NCBI GenBank assembly: GCA_000493945.1
Contig: AWNW01000033.1
Span: 6,479-32,939 of the forward strand
Length of the DNA stretch: 26,461 bases
Direction: 5' to 3'
Source: Candidatus Hydrogenedens terephthalaticus JGI OTU-1
GTDB lineage: Bacteria; Hydrogenedentota; Hydrogenedentia; Hydrogenedentales; Hydrogenedentaceae
Positions 15,666 through 22,938 of this stretch are shown piece after piece. The stretch's first letter is position 1, and each line of letters opens with the position of its first letter. A model generated the notes under the pieces. That model was not told where the DNA came from. It did not search any database and saw nothing but the letters and a program-made list of their open reading frames with translations. The position numbers and the translations under genes are program-made.

Positions 15666-18398
15666 CTAATTTAATAAGAGTTCAGCGATTACTTCCTGTC
15701 CAGTAGGTTTCTTTAATGCAAAGCCTAATTTGGTACATACCCGTAGCATGGCTCTATTTTCGGGTAATATTGTTCCATAGAGTCTTTTCACGCCTTCTGT
15801 TCTGGCGATTTGAATAAGACGGCGCAACATCTCAGTTCCTAATCCATGTCCCTGATAAAGGTCACTTATCATTAACGCAAATTCGGCATCCTGTGTACCA
15901 TGTATCTTTACAATCCTACCCACACCTAAAATAGAATTTTCTCCCGTTGCTTTGTTTTTTTCTATTGCCACAAGAGCAATGCTACGGTCATAATCCACAA
16001 AGCAAATCTCTGTTAGTCGTTCGTGTTGTGTACGGACATGCAAAGGTTGCAATTGAAAATAGCGAAAGTAAACTGTGTTATCGCTTAAAGTTTCATGAAA
16101 ACGAATCATAAGATTTTCATCCTCAGGACGAATAGGTCTGAGAATGATTTCATTACCTTTTTTTGATGTCCAACTATATGTATATTCATTTGGATATGGA
16201 CGGATGGCTAATTTCGGAAATGCCTCCATAGGTGTTTCTAAAGGATAAAGTAAAATAGAAGCATTTAACGCCACAATTCGTTTTGGAGATATTACAATGG
16301 GGTTTATTTCCATCCCCTGGATTAATCGTTGCTCACATATCATATAACTTATCTGAACAAGCAAATGTTCCAGTTCCTCAACATGAAATCCTTTGCATAT
16401 TTTACCCGCTTTAAGTGCTTTATAAATCTCCGTGTCCTCAATCATTCTACGGGCTAATGTCGTATTTAGTGGGGGCAATCCTGTGGCTCTGTCCTCAAAG
16501 ATGAAAGACATCCTGCCTCCAGACCCAAAATATATATAAGGTCCAAATAAGGGGTCAATATTGCTTCCAATACAAATTTCAATCCCATCACGAGGGACTA
16601 ACGGCTGAACAGCAATACCCGGAAAAGCACATGCATCGGCTCCTTCTGTGACAAAATCAAGCAAGGCTCGGTATGCTTTCCGAACTGCATTCTCATCATG
16701 GAGATTCAATAAAACACCTCCGGGGTCTGCCGAAATTTTCCCACTTAAAAGCACCCTGCGAAGAACGACGGGATAACCGAGATTTTTAGCAATATGTACC
16801 GCCTCCGTTTCGTCATGGGCAATATGCGTTTCGATGAGATTAATACCATAAGCCGATAAAACATCTTTTGTAGCAGATGGAGTTAATATTACCTGTCCCT
16901 GCCTTACAGCGTATTCAATTGTTGTTTTAGCCAACAACTTTTGGGAATAATACTCACTGGTTTCCTCATGAGCGCTGGGCGTTTCATATAATCCTTTTAG
17001 TTGATATGAGTAATGCCACATGGATTGAAATACCCGTGCCGCAATATCGGGATAATCTAAAGTAGGTATTCCCGAATTATTTAACAATTGTTGCCCTTCT
17101 TCTACTTTGTGACCTCCCATCCAACTGGCAAGGATAGGTTTCTTGTATGGATTTTTTATTTTTATTAATTCTTCAGCCGTTTCTAAAGGTTTTGTCATTA
17201 CCTGAGGGGTTAATATTACCAGAAGACCATCAGCCCCTTCGTCCTTCAAAACAACCTCCGCGGATTGAGCATATCTTTTAGGGTCTGCATTTGCCAATAA
17301 ATCTACGGGATTATCATGGTTCCAGTACGGAGGCAAAATTTCATTGAGTTCATTAATTGTTTTGGAATTAAGAGTTGCAATCGTTCCACCGGCTGCTACA
17401 AGTGCATCCGTTGCGAGAATACTGGGTCCTGCGGCATTGCTAATTATTGCAAGACGATTGCCCTTAGGACGCGGTTGTTTCCCTAAAACAATAGCCATAT
17501 CAAACAATTGCTGAATATTATCAACACGAAGCACACCACAACGCTTCAATGCGGCGGAAAATACTTCATCACTGCATAATTCCCCTCCTACATAATAAGG
17601 GGTATTTCGTGCCAATTTTGCTCCTAATTCCGTTCTACCACCCTTTAATAATATAATCGGTTTATGTAACGCTACTTCCCTTGCTGAGGATAGAAAAGAA
17701 CGCACATCGCCTAAAGCCTGCATATAAATTACAATGCTTTTCGTGTAAGGGTCATCTCCTAAATAATAAATCAAATCCGCCCAATTAACATCTACCATCG
17801 TTCCAAAAGAAACAAATTTACTAAAACCAACCTTTACATGAAAACTCCAATCCAAAATAGCCGCTCCAACGGCACCACTTTGAGTAATGAAACCTACAGT
17901 CCCTTTTTCGGCGATATGAGGTGCAAATGCTGAATTTAAACCGATAATGGGATTCATAATCCCCAAACTATTAGGTCCAACAACTCGTATTTTATCAGGA
18001 TAAATAAGTTTCCTAATTTCTTCTTCTAATGCTTTCCCTGCCTCTCCTGTTTCACTGAATCCGGCGGATATGATAATACACCCTTTTACAGAAGATTCAA
18101 TGCATTCCTGAATAATATAAGGGACTGTCGGAGCGGGAGTTATAATTACTGCTAAGTCAATGGGTTCAGGAATGGATTTGATGTTCGGATAGGCTAACAT
18201 CCCAAGGACTTGATGGCGATTCGGATTTACCGCATAAACGGTTCCTCCAAAAGGACTGCTCATTAAATTCCATAGCACTGTTCTGCCAACGCTGTCTATT
18301 TTATCTGTTGCACCAATAACGGCAACTGCTCGTGGCATAAAGAATGCATCAAGAGGATGGCGAACTTCTTCTTCTGTCGGAACAATTTGTATAGACAT
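15666..18398 (-). CDS. Pat/PatZ-type protein lysine acetyltransferase (ACD-like plus GNAT)
   Basis: The 910 residues comprise an N-terminal CoA-binding Rossmann domain (AVAVIGATDKIDSVGRT, 24-40), succinyl-CoA-ligase-like domains (VVGPNSLGIMNP and GFITQSGAVGAAILDW), an ATP-grasp-like segment (about 495-720) and a C-terminal GNAT domain (about 750-905, with YQGHGLGTEML as the acetyl-CoA P-loop). This is the layout of Salmonella Pat / E. coli PatZ, which acetylates metabolic enzymes such as acetyl-CoA synthetase. The phosphorylatable His of true ADP-forming acyl-CoA synthetases (AASHTGxLAG) aligns with N265 in LARNTPYYVGG, so the ligase half should be a regulatory rather than catalytic domain, as in Pat. 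Start ATG 18398 gives full length. No cognate acs or deacetylase gene is present in the window. Confidence 0.9.
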   Translation of the reverse strand: MSIQIVPTEEEVRHPLDAFFMPRAVAVIGATDKIDSVGRTVLWNLMSSPFGGTVYAVNPNRHQVLGMLAYPNIKSIPEPIDLAVIITPAPTVPYIIQECIESSVKGCIIISAGFSETGEAGKALEEEIRKLIYPDKIRVVGPNSLGIMNPIIGLNSAFAPHIAEKGTVGFITQSGAVGAAILDWSFHVKVGFSKFVSFGTMVDVNWADLIYYLGDDPYTKSIVIYMQALGDVRSFLSSAREVALHKPIILLKGGRTELGAKLARNTPYYVGGELCSDEVFSAALKRCGVLRVDNIQQLFDMAIVLGKQPRPKGNRLAIISNAAGPSILATDALVAAGGTIATLNSKTINELNEILPPYWNHDNPVDLLANADPKRYAQSAEVVLKDEGADGLLVILTPQVMTKPLETAEELIKIKNPYKKPILASWMGGHKVEEGQQLLNNSGIPTLDYPDIAARVFQSMWHYSYQLKGLYETPSAHEETSEYYSQKLLAKTTIEYAVRQGQVILTPSATKDVLSAYGINLIETHIAHDETEAVHIAKNLGYPVVLRRVLLSGKISADPGGVLLNLHDENAVRKAYRALLDFVTEGADACAFPGIAVQPLVPRDGIEICIGSNIDPLFGPYIYFGSGGRMSFIFEDRATGLPPLNTTLARRMIEDTEIYKALKAGKICKGFHVEELEHLLVQISYMICEQRLIQGMEINPIVISPKRIVALNASILLYPLETPMEAFPKLAIRPYPNEYTYSWTSKKGNEIILRPIRPEDENLMIRFHETLSDNTVYFRYFQLQPLHVRTQHERLTEICFVDYDRSIALVAIEKNKATGENSILGVGRIVKIHGTQDAEFALMISDLYQGHGLGTEMLRRLIQIARTEGVKRLYGTILPENRAMLRVCTKLGFALKKPTGQEVIAELLLN

Positions 18399-18529
18399 AA
18401 CAATTACCCTGTAGTATCATCAGGAAATTATACATTATTCTATGTTATCAAAAGCATAAATTTAAATATGAAAAATATACCAGTTTGAAATCGAATAAGG
18501 ATATGTTTTACATTAAAGATAATGAAATT

Positions 18530-18576
18530 CCGTGAGCATGGGCTTACGGAGAAATCTTAACCTTTATCGAGGGAGG
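18530..18576 (+). promoter_or_regulatory. 5'-UTR hairpin and strong RBS of the SCP2 gene
   Basis: CCGTGAG (18530-18536) pairs with CTTACGG (18543-18549), with one G-U pair and loop CATGGG. A near-perfect Shine-Dalgarno sequence, GGGAGG (18571-18576), lies 8 nt before ATG 18585 and fixes the start. The gene is probably translated at a high level. I could not find a convincing -35/-10 pair with normal spacing upstream. Confidence 0.55.
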
Positions 18577-18584
18577 TTATTAGT

Positions 18585-18908
18585 ATGTCCCAAGTAGCCG
18601 AATTCTTTAACCAACTATCATCCAAAGTTGACCCCGCTAAAATTAAAGGGATGAATGTAACTTATCAGTTCGTCATCACCGGGGATGATGGGGGAGAATG
18701 GGCAGTTGCCGTTGCTAATGAACAACTTTCCGTGACACAAGGAAAAGCAGAGAAAGCCAATATTACATTGACAATTTCTGCCAGCGATTTCCTTGACCTG
18801 GTTGCTGGAAAGTTAAACGGCCAGACTGCATTTCTGACAGGCAAACTTAAGATTCAGGGCGATATGACTCTCGCATTGAAATTACAGTCTGTCTTTAATC
18901 TGGGTTAA
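18585..18908 (+). CDS. SCP2 sterol-transfer-domain protein
   Basis: This 107-residue protein is one SCP2 domain from end to end. It has an N-terminal amphipathic segment (VAEFFNQLSSKVDP), a central strand pair (YQFVITGDDGGEWAVAVANE), the typical ADVTLTIS-like strand (here ANITLTISASDFLDLVAGKLNG) and the closing amphipathic helix TLALKLQSVF. Stand-alone bacterial SCP2 proteins bind hydrophobic ligands such as acyl chains, and no enzymatic residues are expected. The length matches the domain. It has its own leader and strong RBS and is followed at once by a terminator, so it is probably an independent transcript. Confidence 0.85.
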   Translation: MSQVAEFFNQLSSKVDPAKIKGMNVTYQFVITGDDGGEWAVAVANEQLSVTQGKAEKANITLTISASDFLDLVAGKLNGQTAFLTGKLKIQGDMTLALKLQSVFNLG

Positions 18909-18915
18909 TTTTTTT

Positions 18916-18958
18916 AGCAGGGAATACTTACCGTTAAGTATTCCCTGCTTGCTTTTCT
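18916..18958 (+). terminator. Intrinsic terminator after the SCP2 gene
   Basis: AGCAGGGAATACTTA (18916-18930) and TAAGTATTCCCTGCT (18935-18949) form a perfect 15-bp stem with loop CCGT, followed by TGCTTTTCT. The upstream T-run would also give an A-rich flank on the other strand. The ATG of the next gene lies 9 bases past the stem, so this hairpin also controls whether transcripts from the SCP2 gene reach 18959-20824. Confidence 0.88.
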
Positions 18959-19696
18959 ATGGACTTGAAAAAGAAAATAAGTGCTCTTGTTTCTTTTACG
19001 CTTTTTTGTGTTATATTTGCATTGTTTCTTTGTCAGTGCAAAAAAAATAATTCTCCCCCTATTTCCGAGCATACCTATTCTATTAATTCAAATACAGTCT
19101 TCCTACAAATTGTATCACCCAATTTATCTAATAGAACAGAGAAAAAGGTTGCTATTGTTGTCTTTGCAGAAGAAGGAGAAGATATAGAAAAAATAAAATC
19201 CGTTTTGGGTGATTTTATTAGTAACGAATACAAATTGGTATTTCTATTAGCTGATTGGATATCAATATTCAATAGGTATAAAGATTCTTCTGCTACAAAC
19301 AATAATATAAATTCTATTTGTAATCTTCTAAACAATACTCTTTCCCAGGACAAAAAATTTATTCTGTTAACAGGCAAGTTAGGATGTTTTTCTCTCTATA
19401 AGGAAATTCAGTCCGATTGTATTGAAGGACTAATCTTACTCTCTCCCTATTGTGACTTTAACAGTTCAGATGTAATCAATAGTAATGTTCTTAACATCCC
19501 AACATTTATTTCTGTTGGAGAAAACGATAAAAACGCATATAATTTTTCATTACAGTTATATCAAAAAAACCGTTCCCTTTGTGAGATGAGGACCTATCCG
19601 ACAGATGATGCAAGTTTTGTTTTATTAGAATCATTTGCTCATGCAAAGGAACAAATAAAATTATGGATAGAAACTATAATGACAAGGAATAATTAG
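18959..19696 (+). CDS. Secreted degenerate alpha/beta-hydrolase-like lipoprotein
   Basis: The N-terminus (MDLKKKISALVSFTLFCVIF, then ALFLCQC) is a signal peptide with a loose lipobox ending in Cys. The remaining residues (about 60-245) suggest an alpha/beta-hydrolase fold, with strands KKVAIVVFAEE, KFILLTGKLGC, IEGLILLSPY and IPTFISVGEND. The nucleophile elbow reads G-K-L-G-C instead of G-x-S-x-G, and no histidine is evident at the end of the fold (the late region is TYPTDDASFVLLES), although the Asp of GENDK is kept. It is therefore probably non-catalytic. I see no Shine-Dalgarno sequence before ATG 18959, which abuts the upstream terminator. The next gene starts with GTG 3 bases after the stop, so the two form an operon. 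Identity is tentative. Confidence 0.55.
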   Translation: MDLKKKISALVSFTLFCVIFALFLCQCKKNNSPPISEHTYSINSNTVFLQIVSPNLSNRTEKKVAIVVFAEEGEDIEKIKSVLGDFISNEYKLVFLLADWISIFNRYKDSSATNNNINSICNLLNNTLSQDKKFILLTGKLGCFSLYKEIQSDCIEGLILLSPYCDFNSSDVINSNVLNIPTFISVGENDKNAYNFSLQLYQKNRSLCEMRTYPTDDASFVLLESFAHAKEQIKLWIETIMTRNN

Positions 19697-19699
19697 TTT

Positions 19700-20824
19700 G
19701 TGCTGATTAGAAATAGGGTTAATTCCCATAGATTCATATTCTTTTTTCTTGTTGGAGTTTTACCGAGTTCTATTTGCCTTTCTATAGAGGATAGTCAATT
19801 CCAAACATCATTTACTATGCAGCGTGGAGCAATACTTATAAATTCAAATGAGAATTATGCCTTATCGTTCTACCTGTTGGATACGGGGGTGTCTATCCCA
19901 ATATTTGAAAAAAAGGATGATACAGATAAAGAAAAATATCAAAAATACAATAATGTAATCTTAAAAAATTCTGAACAAAGTATCCCTTTTATCCCCAACT
20001 ATCAGGGCAAAATAATATTGTCTGATTTATCAGATATATCCCAGAAAGTAGGGCTACCTATTAGAGGAATACTACCTGTTTATTATCCCGGTTTTGAAAT
20101 ATATATAGATTTTGGGAAAGGGAGAATTATATGGCAATTAATATCCATACAAAAGAAAGTCAAGACAAAAGATATTTTTTGCGAAAAAATGTTTTTTTCT
20201 TCTGGAAGTGCAATGCCCCAAATTCCAATTACAATCAATAATAAGATTGCAATTGTCGCTAATATTGATTTTGTGAGGAACGAATATATTATTTTCCCTA
20301 TGAGTTTTGTAAATGATAGGTCTTTGATAGCAGGAGATAGTAAATTTGTTCACTTTCGTAATAAAAAGGTCATTCAGTATTTTCGATTAAAAACATTACG
20401 GTTAGGCAACCAAAAGTTTGAAAATCTTCTTTCCGTTTCAGTTCCGGGAGAAAAAGAAGTCTCTTTGGGAACTTCTTTCTGGAAACAGTTTGCACTCAAA
20501 ATGAACTATGAGGAAGCAGAAATATGTTTCTTAAAAACGAAAATTTCTAATGAGAAAGAGTGGACAGGAACAGGGATATTGCTTGATTATCTCGATGAAC
20601 AGGGTTGGGTTATTGGTATTATCGAAGATTCTTCTGCTTGGCAAAATAATCTAAGAGGGGGTGAAACCCTTATAAAAATAAACGAATGGGATATGAAGTC
20701 CTTAAATGCAGAACAAATTACTCATCTGTTAAATTCTCCAGCGGGTGTAGAGGTAATATGTGTAGTGAAAGATTTATCAAATGAAATTAGGAGTATAAAT
20801 TTAATATCGCAAAAAATACTTTGA
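19700..20824 (+). CDS. Secreted retropepsin-like aspartyl protease with C-terminal PDZ
   Basis: The GTG start lies 3 nt after the upstream stop and gives 374 residues. An N-terminal hydrophobic segment (FIFFFLVGVLPSSICLS) suggests export. FYLLDTGVSIPIF contains the D61-T62-G63 aspartyl-protease motif. Later VSLGTSFWKQFALKMNYEE resembles the ILGxDFL...IDY segment that closes Asp_protease_2-type domains. A second DTG is absent: the corresponding region reads VANIDFVRNEY, so an active enzyme would need to dimerise, or the protein is a binding protein. Residues about 285-374 form a PDZ domain (GTGILLDYLDEQ, then GWVIGIIEDSSAWQNNLRGG and ETLIKINEWDM). A related layout is known for secreted or periplasmic aspartyl-protease/PDZ proteins. 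It is in an operon with the degenerate hydrolase. Confidence 0.68.
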   Translation: MLIRNRVNSHRFIFFFLVGVLPSSICLSIEDSQFQTSFTMQRGAILINSNENYALSFYLLDTGVSIPIFEKKDDTDKEKYQKYNNVILKNSEQSIPFIPNYQGKIILSDLSDISQKVGLPIRGILPVYYPGFEIYIDFGKGRIIWQLISIQKKVKTKDIFCEKMFFSSGSAMPQIPITINNKIAIVANIDFVRNEYIIFPMSFVNDRSLIAGDSKFVHFRNKKVIQYFRLKTLRLGNQKFENLLSVSVPGEKEVSLGTSFWKQFALKMNYEEAEICFLKTKISNEKEWTGTGILLDYLDEQGWVIGIIEDSSAWQNNLRGGETLIKINEWDMKSLNAEQITHLLNSPAGVEVICVVKDLSNEIRSINLISQKIL

Positions 20825-20848
20825 ATGAGAAAATTTTTTATCTTCCCT

Positions 20849-20889
20849 AAAAAAAAATTGAGGTGCCGGTAGGGGGCGACCGGCACCTC
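20849..20889 (-). terminator. Terminator of the candidate small RNA
   Basis: On the minus strand GAGGTGCCGGT (20889-20879) and ACCGGCACCTC (20870-20860) form a perfect 11-bp GC-rich stem with loop CGCCCCCT, followed by AATTTTTTTTT (nine T's, 20857-20849). On the plus strand the hairpin is followed only by TATAAATTTT. The strong direction is therefore minus, though it may also stop readthrough from the protease/PDZ gene. Confidence 0.88.
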
Positions 20890-21136
20890 TATAAATTTTA
20901 ACTCCGAAGGGAATCAGAGTTAATGAGAGGTAGCAGAGTTGCGGAGAAGCGGAAGAGAGGATTCCCGGCCGGGGTAAACCGGGATATCAGTTATTCCGGA
21001 GAGAGAGATGCACTGCAGTGGTAATGGGAGGACAACCACTGGCAGCTATTTTATGTGCTTCGCTATGTGTTGGATTCAATTGGACCTTGATGTGTAGTAG
21101 TAGCATAGGGAACACATTCACAACTCTGCTACCAAC
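20849..21136 (-). ncRNA. Candidate independently transcribed structured small RNA (~285 nt)
   Basis: On the minus strand a promoter (21171-21143) is followed by GGTAGCAGAGTTG (21133-21121), which pairs perfectly over 13 bp with CAACTCTGCTACC (20941-20929) and closes a 205-nt domain. Inside are P2 (21117-21104 with 21067-21053: 13 bp, one bulge, one mismatch), P3 (21045-21035 with 21022-21013, loop TGTCCTCCCATT) and P4 (20984-20979 with 20968-20963, loop TTTACCCCGG), plus pyrimidine-rich strands. After the closing stem come hairpin TTAACTC/GAGTTAA (20923-20898, loop TGATTCCCTTCG) and a terminator. No minus-strand gene lies downstream, so it is not a leader, and no reading frame fits. I do not recognise RNase P, tmRNA or SRP RNA motifs. 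6S RNA has a similar size and closing stem, but the branched interior argues against it. The function is unknown. Confidence 0.68.
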
Positions 21137-21142
21137 AAATAT

Positions 21143-21171
21143 ATTATAGCATATATAAAATTTAAATACAA
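21143..21171 (-). promoter_or_regulatory. Extended -10 promoter of the candidate small RNA
   Basis: On the minus strand TTGTAT (21171-21166) is separated by exactly 17 nt from TATAAT (21148-21143). TGC directly precedes the -10 and forms the TGn extended element. Transcription should begin near 21136, 3 bases before the closing stem of the RNA. There is no minus-strand coding sequence between this promoter and the terminator at 20849. Confidence 0.72.
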
Positions 21172-21432
21172 GTGCTTACTATATATATTAATTTAAACAA
21201 ATATATAGCAGATCTATTTAAATGTCTGTTTTTTAAATACTTATAAATTACAAAAATATGTCGTAAAAAAATTAAATAAATACGATTTGATTTTTGTAAT
21301 TGAAAACAAAAAATAGACATAAAAATAATTGTTATTTAAATAACAAATAAATAATTGTCTTTAAATTGCAGGAAAATTGTATATATAAAAGATAAAGAGA
21401 AACTCTATAAAAATAGAAAATTTTAGATGAAA
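21172..21432. other. AT-rich spacer with two inverted repeats
   Basis: This very AT-rich stretch separates the small-RNA promoter from the 3' end of the PPK2 gene. I see no coding frame. AATTACAAAAAT (21246-21257) is repeated inverted at 21290-21301, with inner arms CGTA/TACG, giving an imperfect 56-nt hairpin. A perfect 18-bp palindrome, TTGTTATTTAAATAACAA, lies at 21329-21346. On the minus strand that palindrome is followed by TTATTTTTATG, so it may be a weak terminator for PPK2. Binding of an AT-preferring protein is an alternative. Confidence 0.5.
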
Positions 21433-22905
21433 TTAAGTCTTTTTATGTTTGAGAAATTTTTTTATAGACTTAATAACAGTAGCTAAAACTTTGAGCCTTG
21501 CAAAGAGTTTATCGTTCCCTTCAACAATAGTCCACGGAGCATAGACTGTTGATGTCCTATCAATCATATCCGATACCGCTTCTTCATAATCTTTCCATTT
21601 TGCTCTATTACGCCAATCTTCTTCTGTGATTTTCCATTGTTTGAAAGGATTGGATTGACGCTCTTCAAACCTTTTTAATTGTTCCTCTGGAGATATATGT
21701 AGCCAGAATTTAATAATAACGGCTCCCCATTTTGCTAATTGCAATTCAAATTCATTGATTTCGCTATATCCACGCATCCAATCCTTGGGTTGAGCAAAAC
21801 CTTCTATTCGTTCAACCAACACTCTTCCATACCAGGAACGGTCGTAGATAGTAAAATGCCCCGCTTTAGGTAATGCTCTCCAGAACCTCCATAAATGATG
21901 ATGTTTTTTCTCTTCACCTTGAGGTGCCCCTATGGGAATTACTTCATAGCCACGGGGGTCTAATTCGTTTACCAATCTTTTTATGGCTCCTCCTTTCCCT
22001 GCAGCATCCCAACCTTCAAACATGATTACCACAGGTATTCTTTCCTTAAAACAGATAGACTGTAACCTCCGTAATTCTTTCTGTAATTTAGGAAGTATTT
22101 TATCATATTGTTCCCGCGAAACAGATTGAGATAAGTTAACTTCCTTTAATGGGTCTGTTTGTCTCGGTGCTATTGGGTATGTGGGGATATTTAATCCATT
22201 TTTTAGTGTATTGTCCCAATTTGAAAGAAGAATATTTCCTGCTTCTGCAATACAGTATCTTTCATCCATAGCAGGAATAATATTCCATGGTGCTATATCT
22301 GTATGTGTTTCTTTCAATACAATGTTTATGATTTTATACAAATCTTCATATTCTTTTAGCAATTCTTTGTTTTTTCCCTTGGCTCTCCATTGGAAGTCCG
22401 GGTCTTTTTCAAGTTTTTCAAAACGCTTTTTTTGTTCTTTTTTGTTTATATGTAAAAAGAATTTGATAAGCAAATTTCCATCTTCAATAAGATGTCGTTC
22501 AAAGGTTAAAATTTCTTCTAATTCAGACCGTATTTTATTTGAACTCCAACCGTCTTTTTGGGCTTCTAATATGAGAGGCCAATACCAACTATGGTTGAAA
22601 AAGGCTATATCTCCATACCCCGGTAATTTGTTCCAAAAACGCCAAAGATACGGATGCAATTTCTCTTCTCTTGTAGGTTTGGTTATATTATGTACCCAAT
22701 AACTTCTTGGGTCAAGATTTAACAATAAGTGATTCAACAAAGTCCCTTTACCGGATGTGTCCCAACCTTCTATCAGTATAATTGTTGGAATATTTTTTTG
22801 TCTCAATTCCCGCTGGAATGTCCCTAACGATAATTCCCATTGGTGTGTTATCTGCTTGAACTGTTCCTTCGTCATGCGAGAATTCAAATCTACTTTGTCT
22901 AACAT
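21433..22905 (-). CDS. Two-domain class II polyphosphate kinase 2 (polyP:AMP phosphotransferase)
   Basis: The 490 residues contain two PPK2 domains in tandem. The N-terminal domain has Walker A GWDTSGKGT (47-55), but its Walker B region reads FNHSWYWP (103-110), with the DRSWYGR motif degraded to N, H and W. The C-terminal domain has intact GWDAAGKGG (298-306), YDRSWYGRVLVER (354-366) and the lid-like KFWLHISPEEQLKRF. This fused form defines class II PPK2 (polyphosphate:AMP phosphotransferase, as in Pseudomonas PA3455), which uses polyP to make ADP from AMP. The C-terminal domain should be catalytic, and the first probably structural. The length is typical. It lies 33 nt downstream of a secreted-protein gene on the same strand and is probably co-transcribed, but no functional link between them is evident. 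Confidence 0.92.
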   Translation of the reverse strand: MLDKVDLNSRMTKEQFKQITHQWELSLGTFQRELRQKNIPTIILIEGWDTSGKGTLLNHLLLNLDPRSYWVHNITKPTREEKLHPYLWRFWNKLPGYGDIAFFNHSWYWPLILEAQKDGWSSNKIRSELEEILTFERHLIEDGNLLIKFFLHINKKEQKKRFEKLEKDPDFQWRAKGKNKELLKEYEDLYKIINIVLKETHTDIAPWNIIPAMDERYCIAEAGNILLSNWDNTLKNGLNIPTYPIAPRQTDPLKEVNLSQSVSREQYDKILPKLQKELRRLQSICFKERIPVVIMFEGWDAAGKGGAIKRLVNELDPRGYEVIPIGAPQGEEKKHHHLWRFWRALPKAGHFTIYDRSWYGRVLVERIEGFAQPKDWMRGYSEINEFELQLAKWGAVIIKFWLHISPEEQLKRFEERQSNPFKQWKITEEDWRNRAKWKDYEEAVSDMIDRTSTVYAPWTIVEGNDKLFARLKVLATVIKSIKKFLKHKKT

Positions 22906-22938
22906 AAATGAGTTTTCCTTGTTATTTCAATTTTAAAT

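Noticed and set aside
20901..21050. Plus-strand CsrB/RsmZ-like RNA with GGA in loops
   Set aside because: The loops do carry GGA on the plus strand, but the promoter and the T9 terminator fit only the minus strand, and no terminator follows on the plus strand.
20849..21136. RNase P RNA, tmRNA or SRP RNA
   Set aside because: None of the hallmark sequences is visible in either orientation: no RNase P GAAAGUCCGGG, no tRNA-like TTCGAATCC end, no GGAAGCAG loop.
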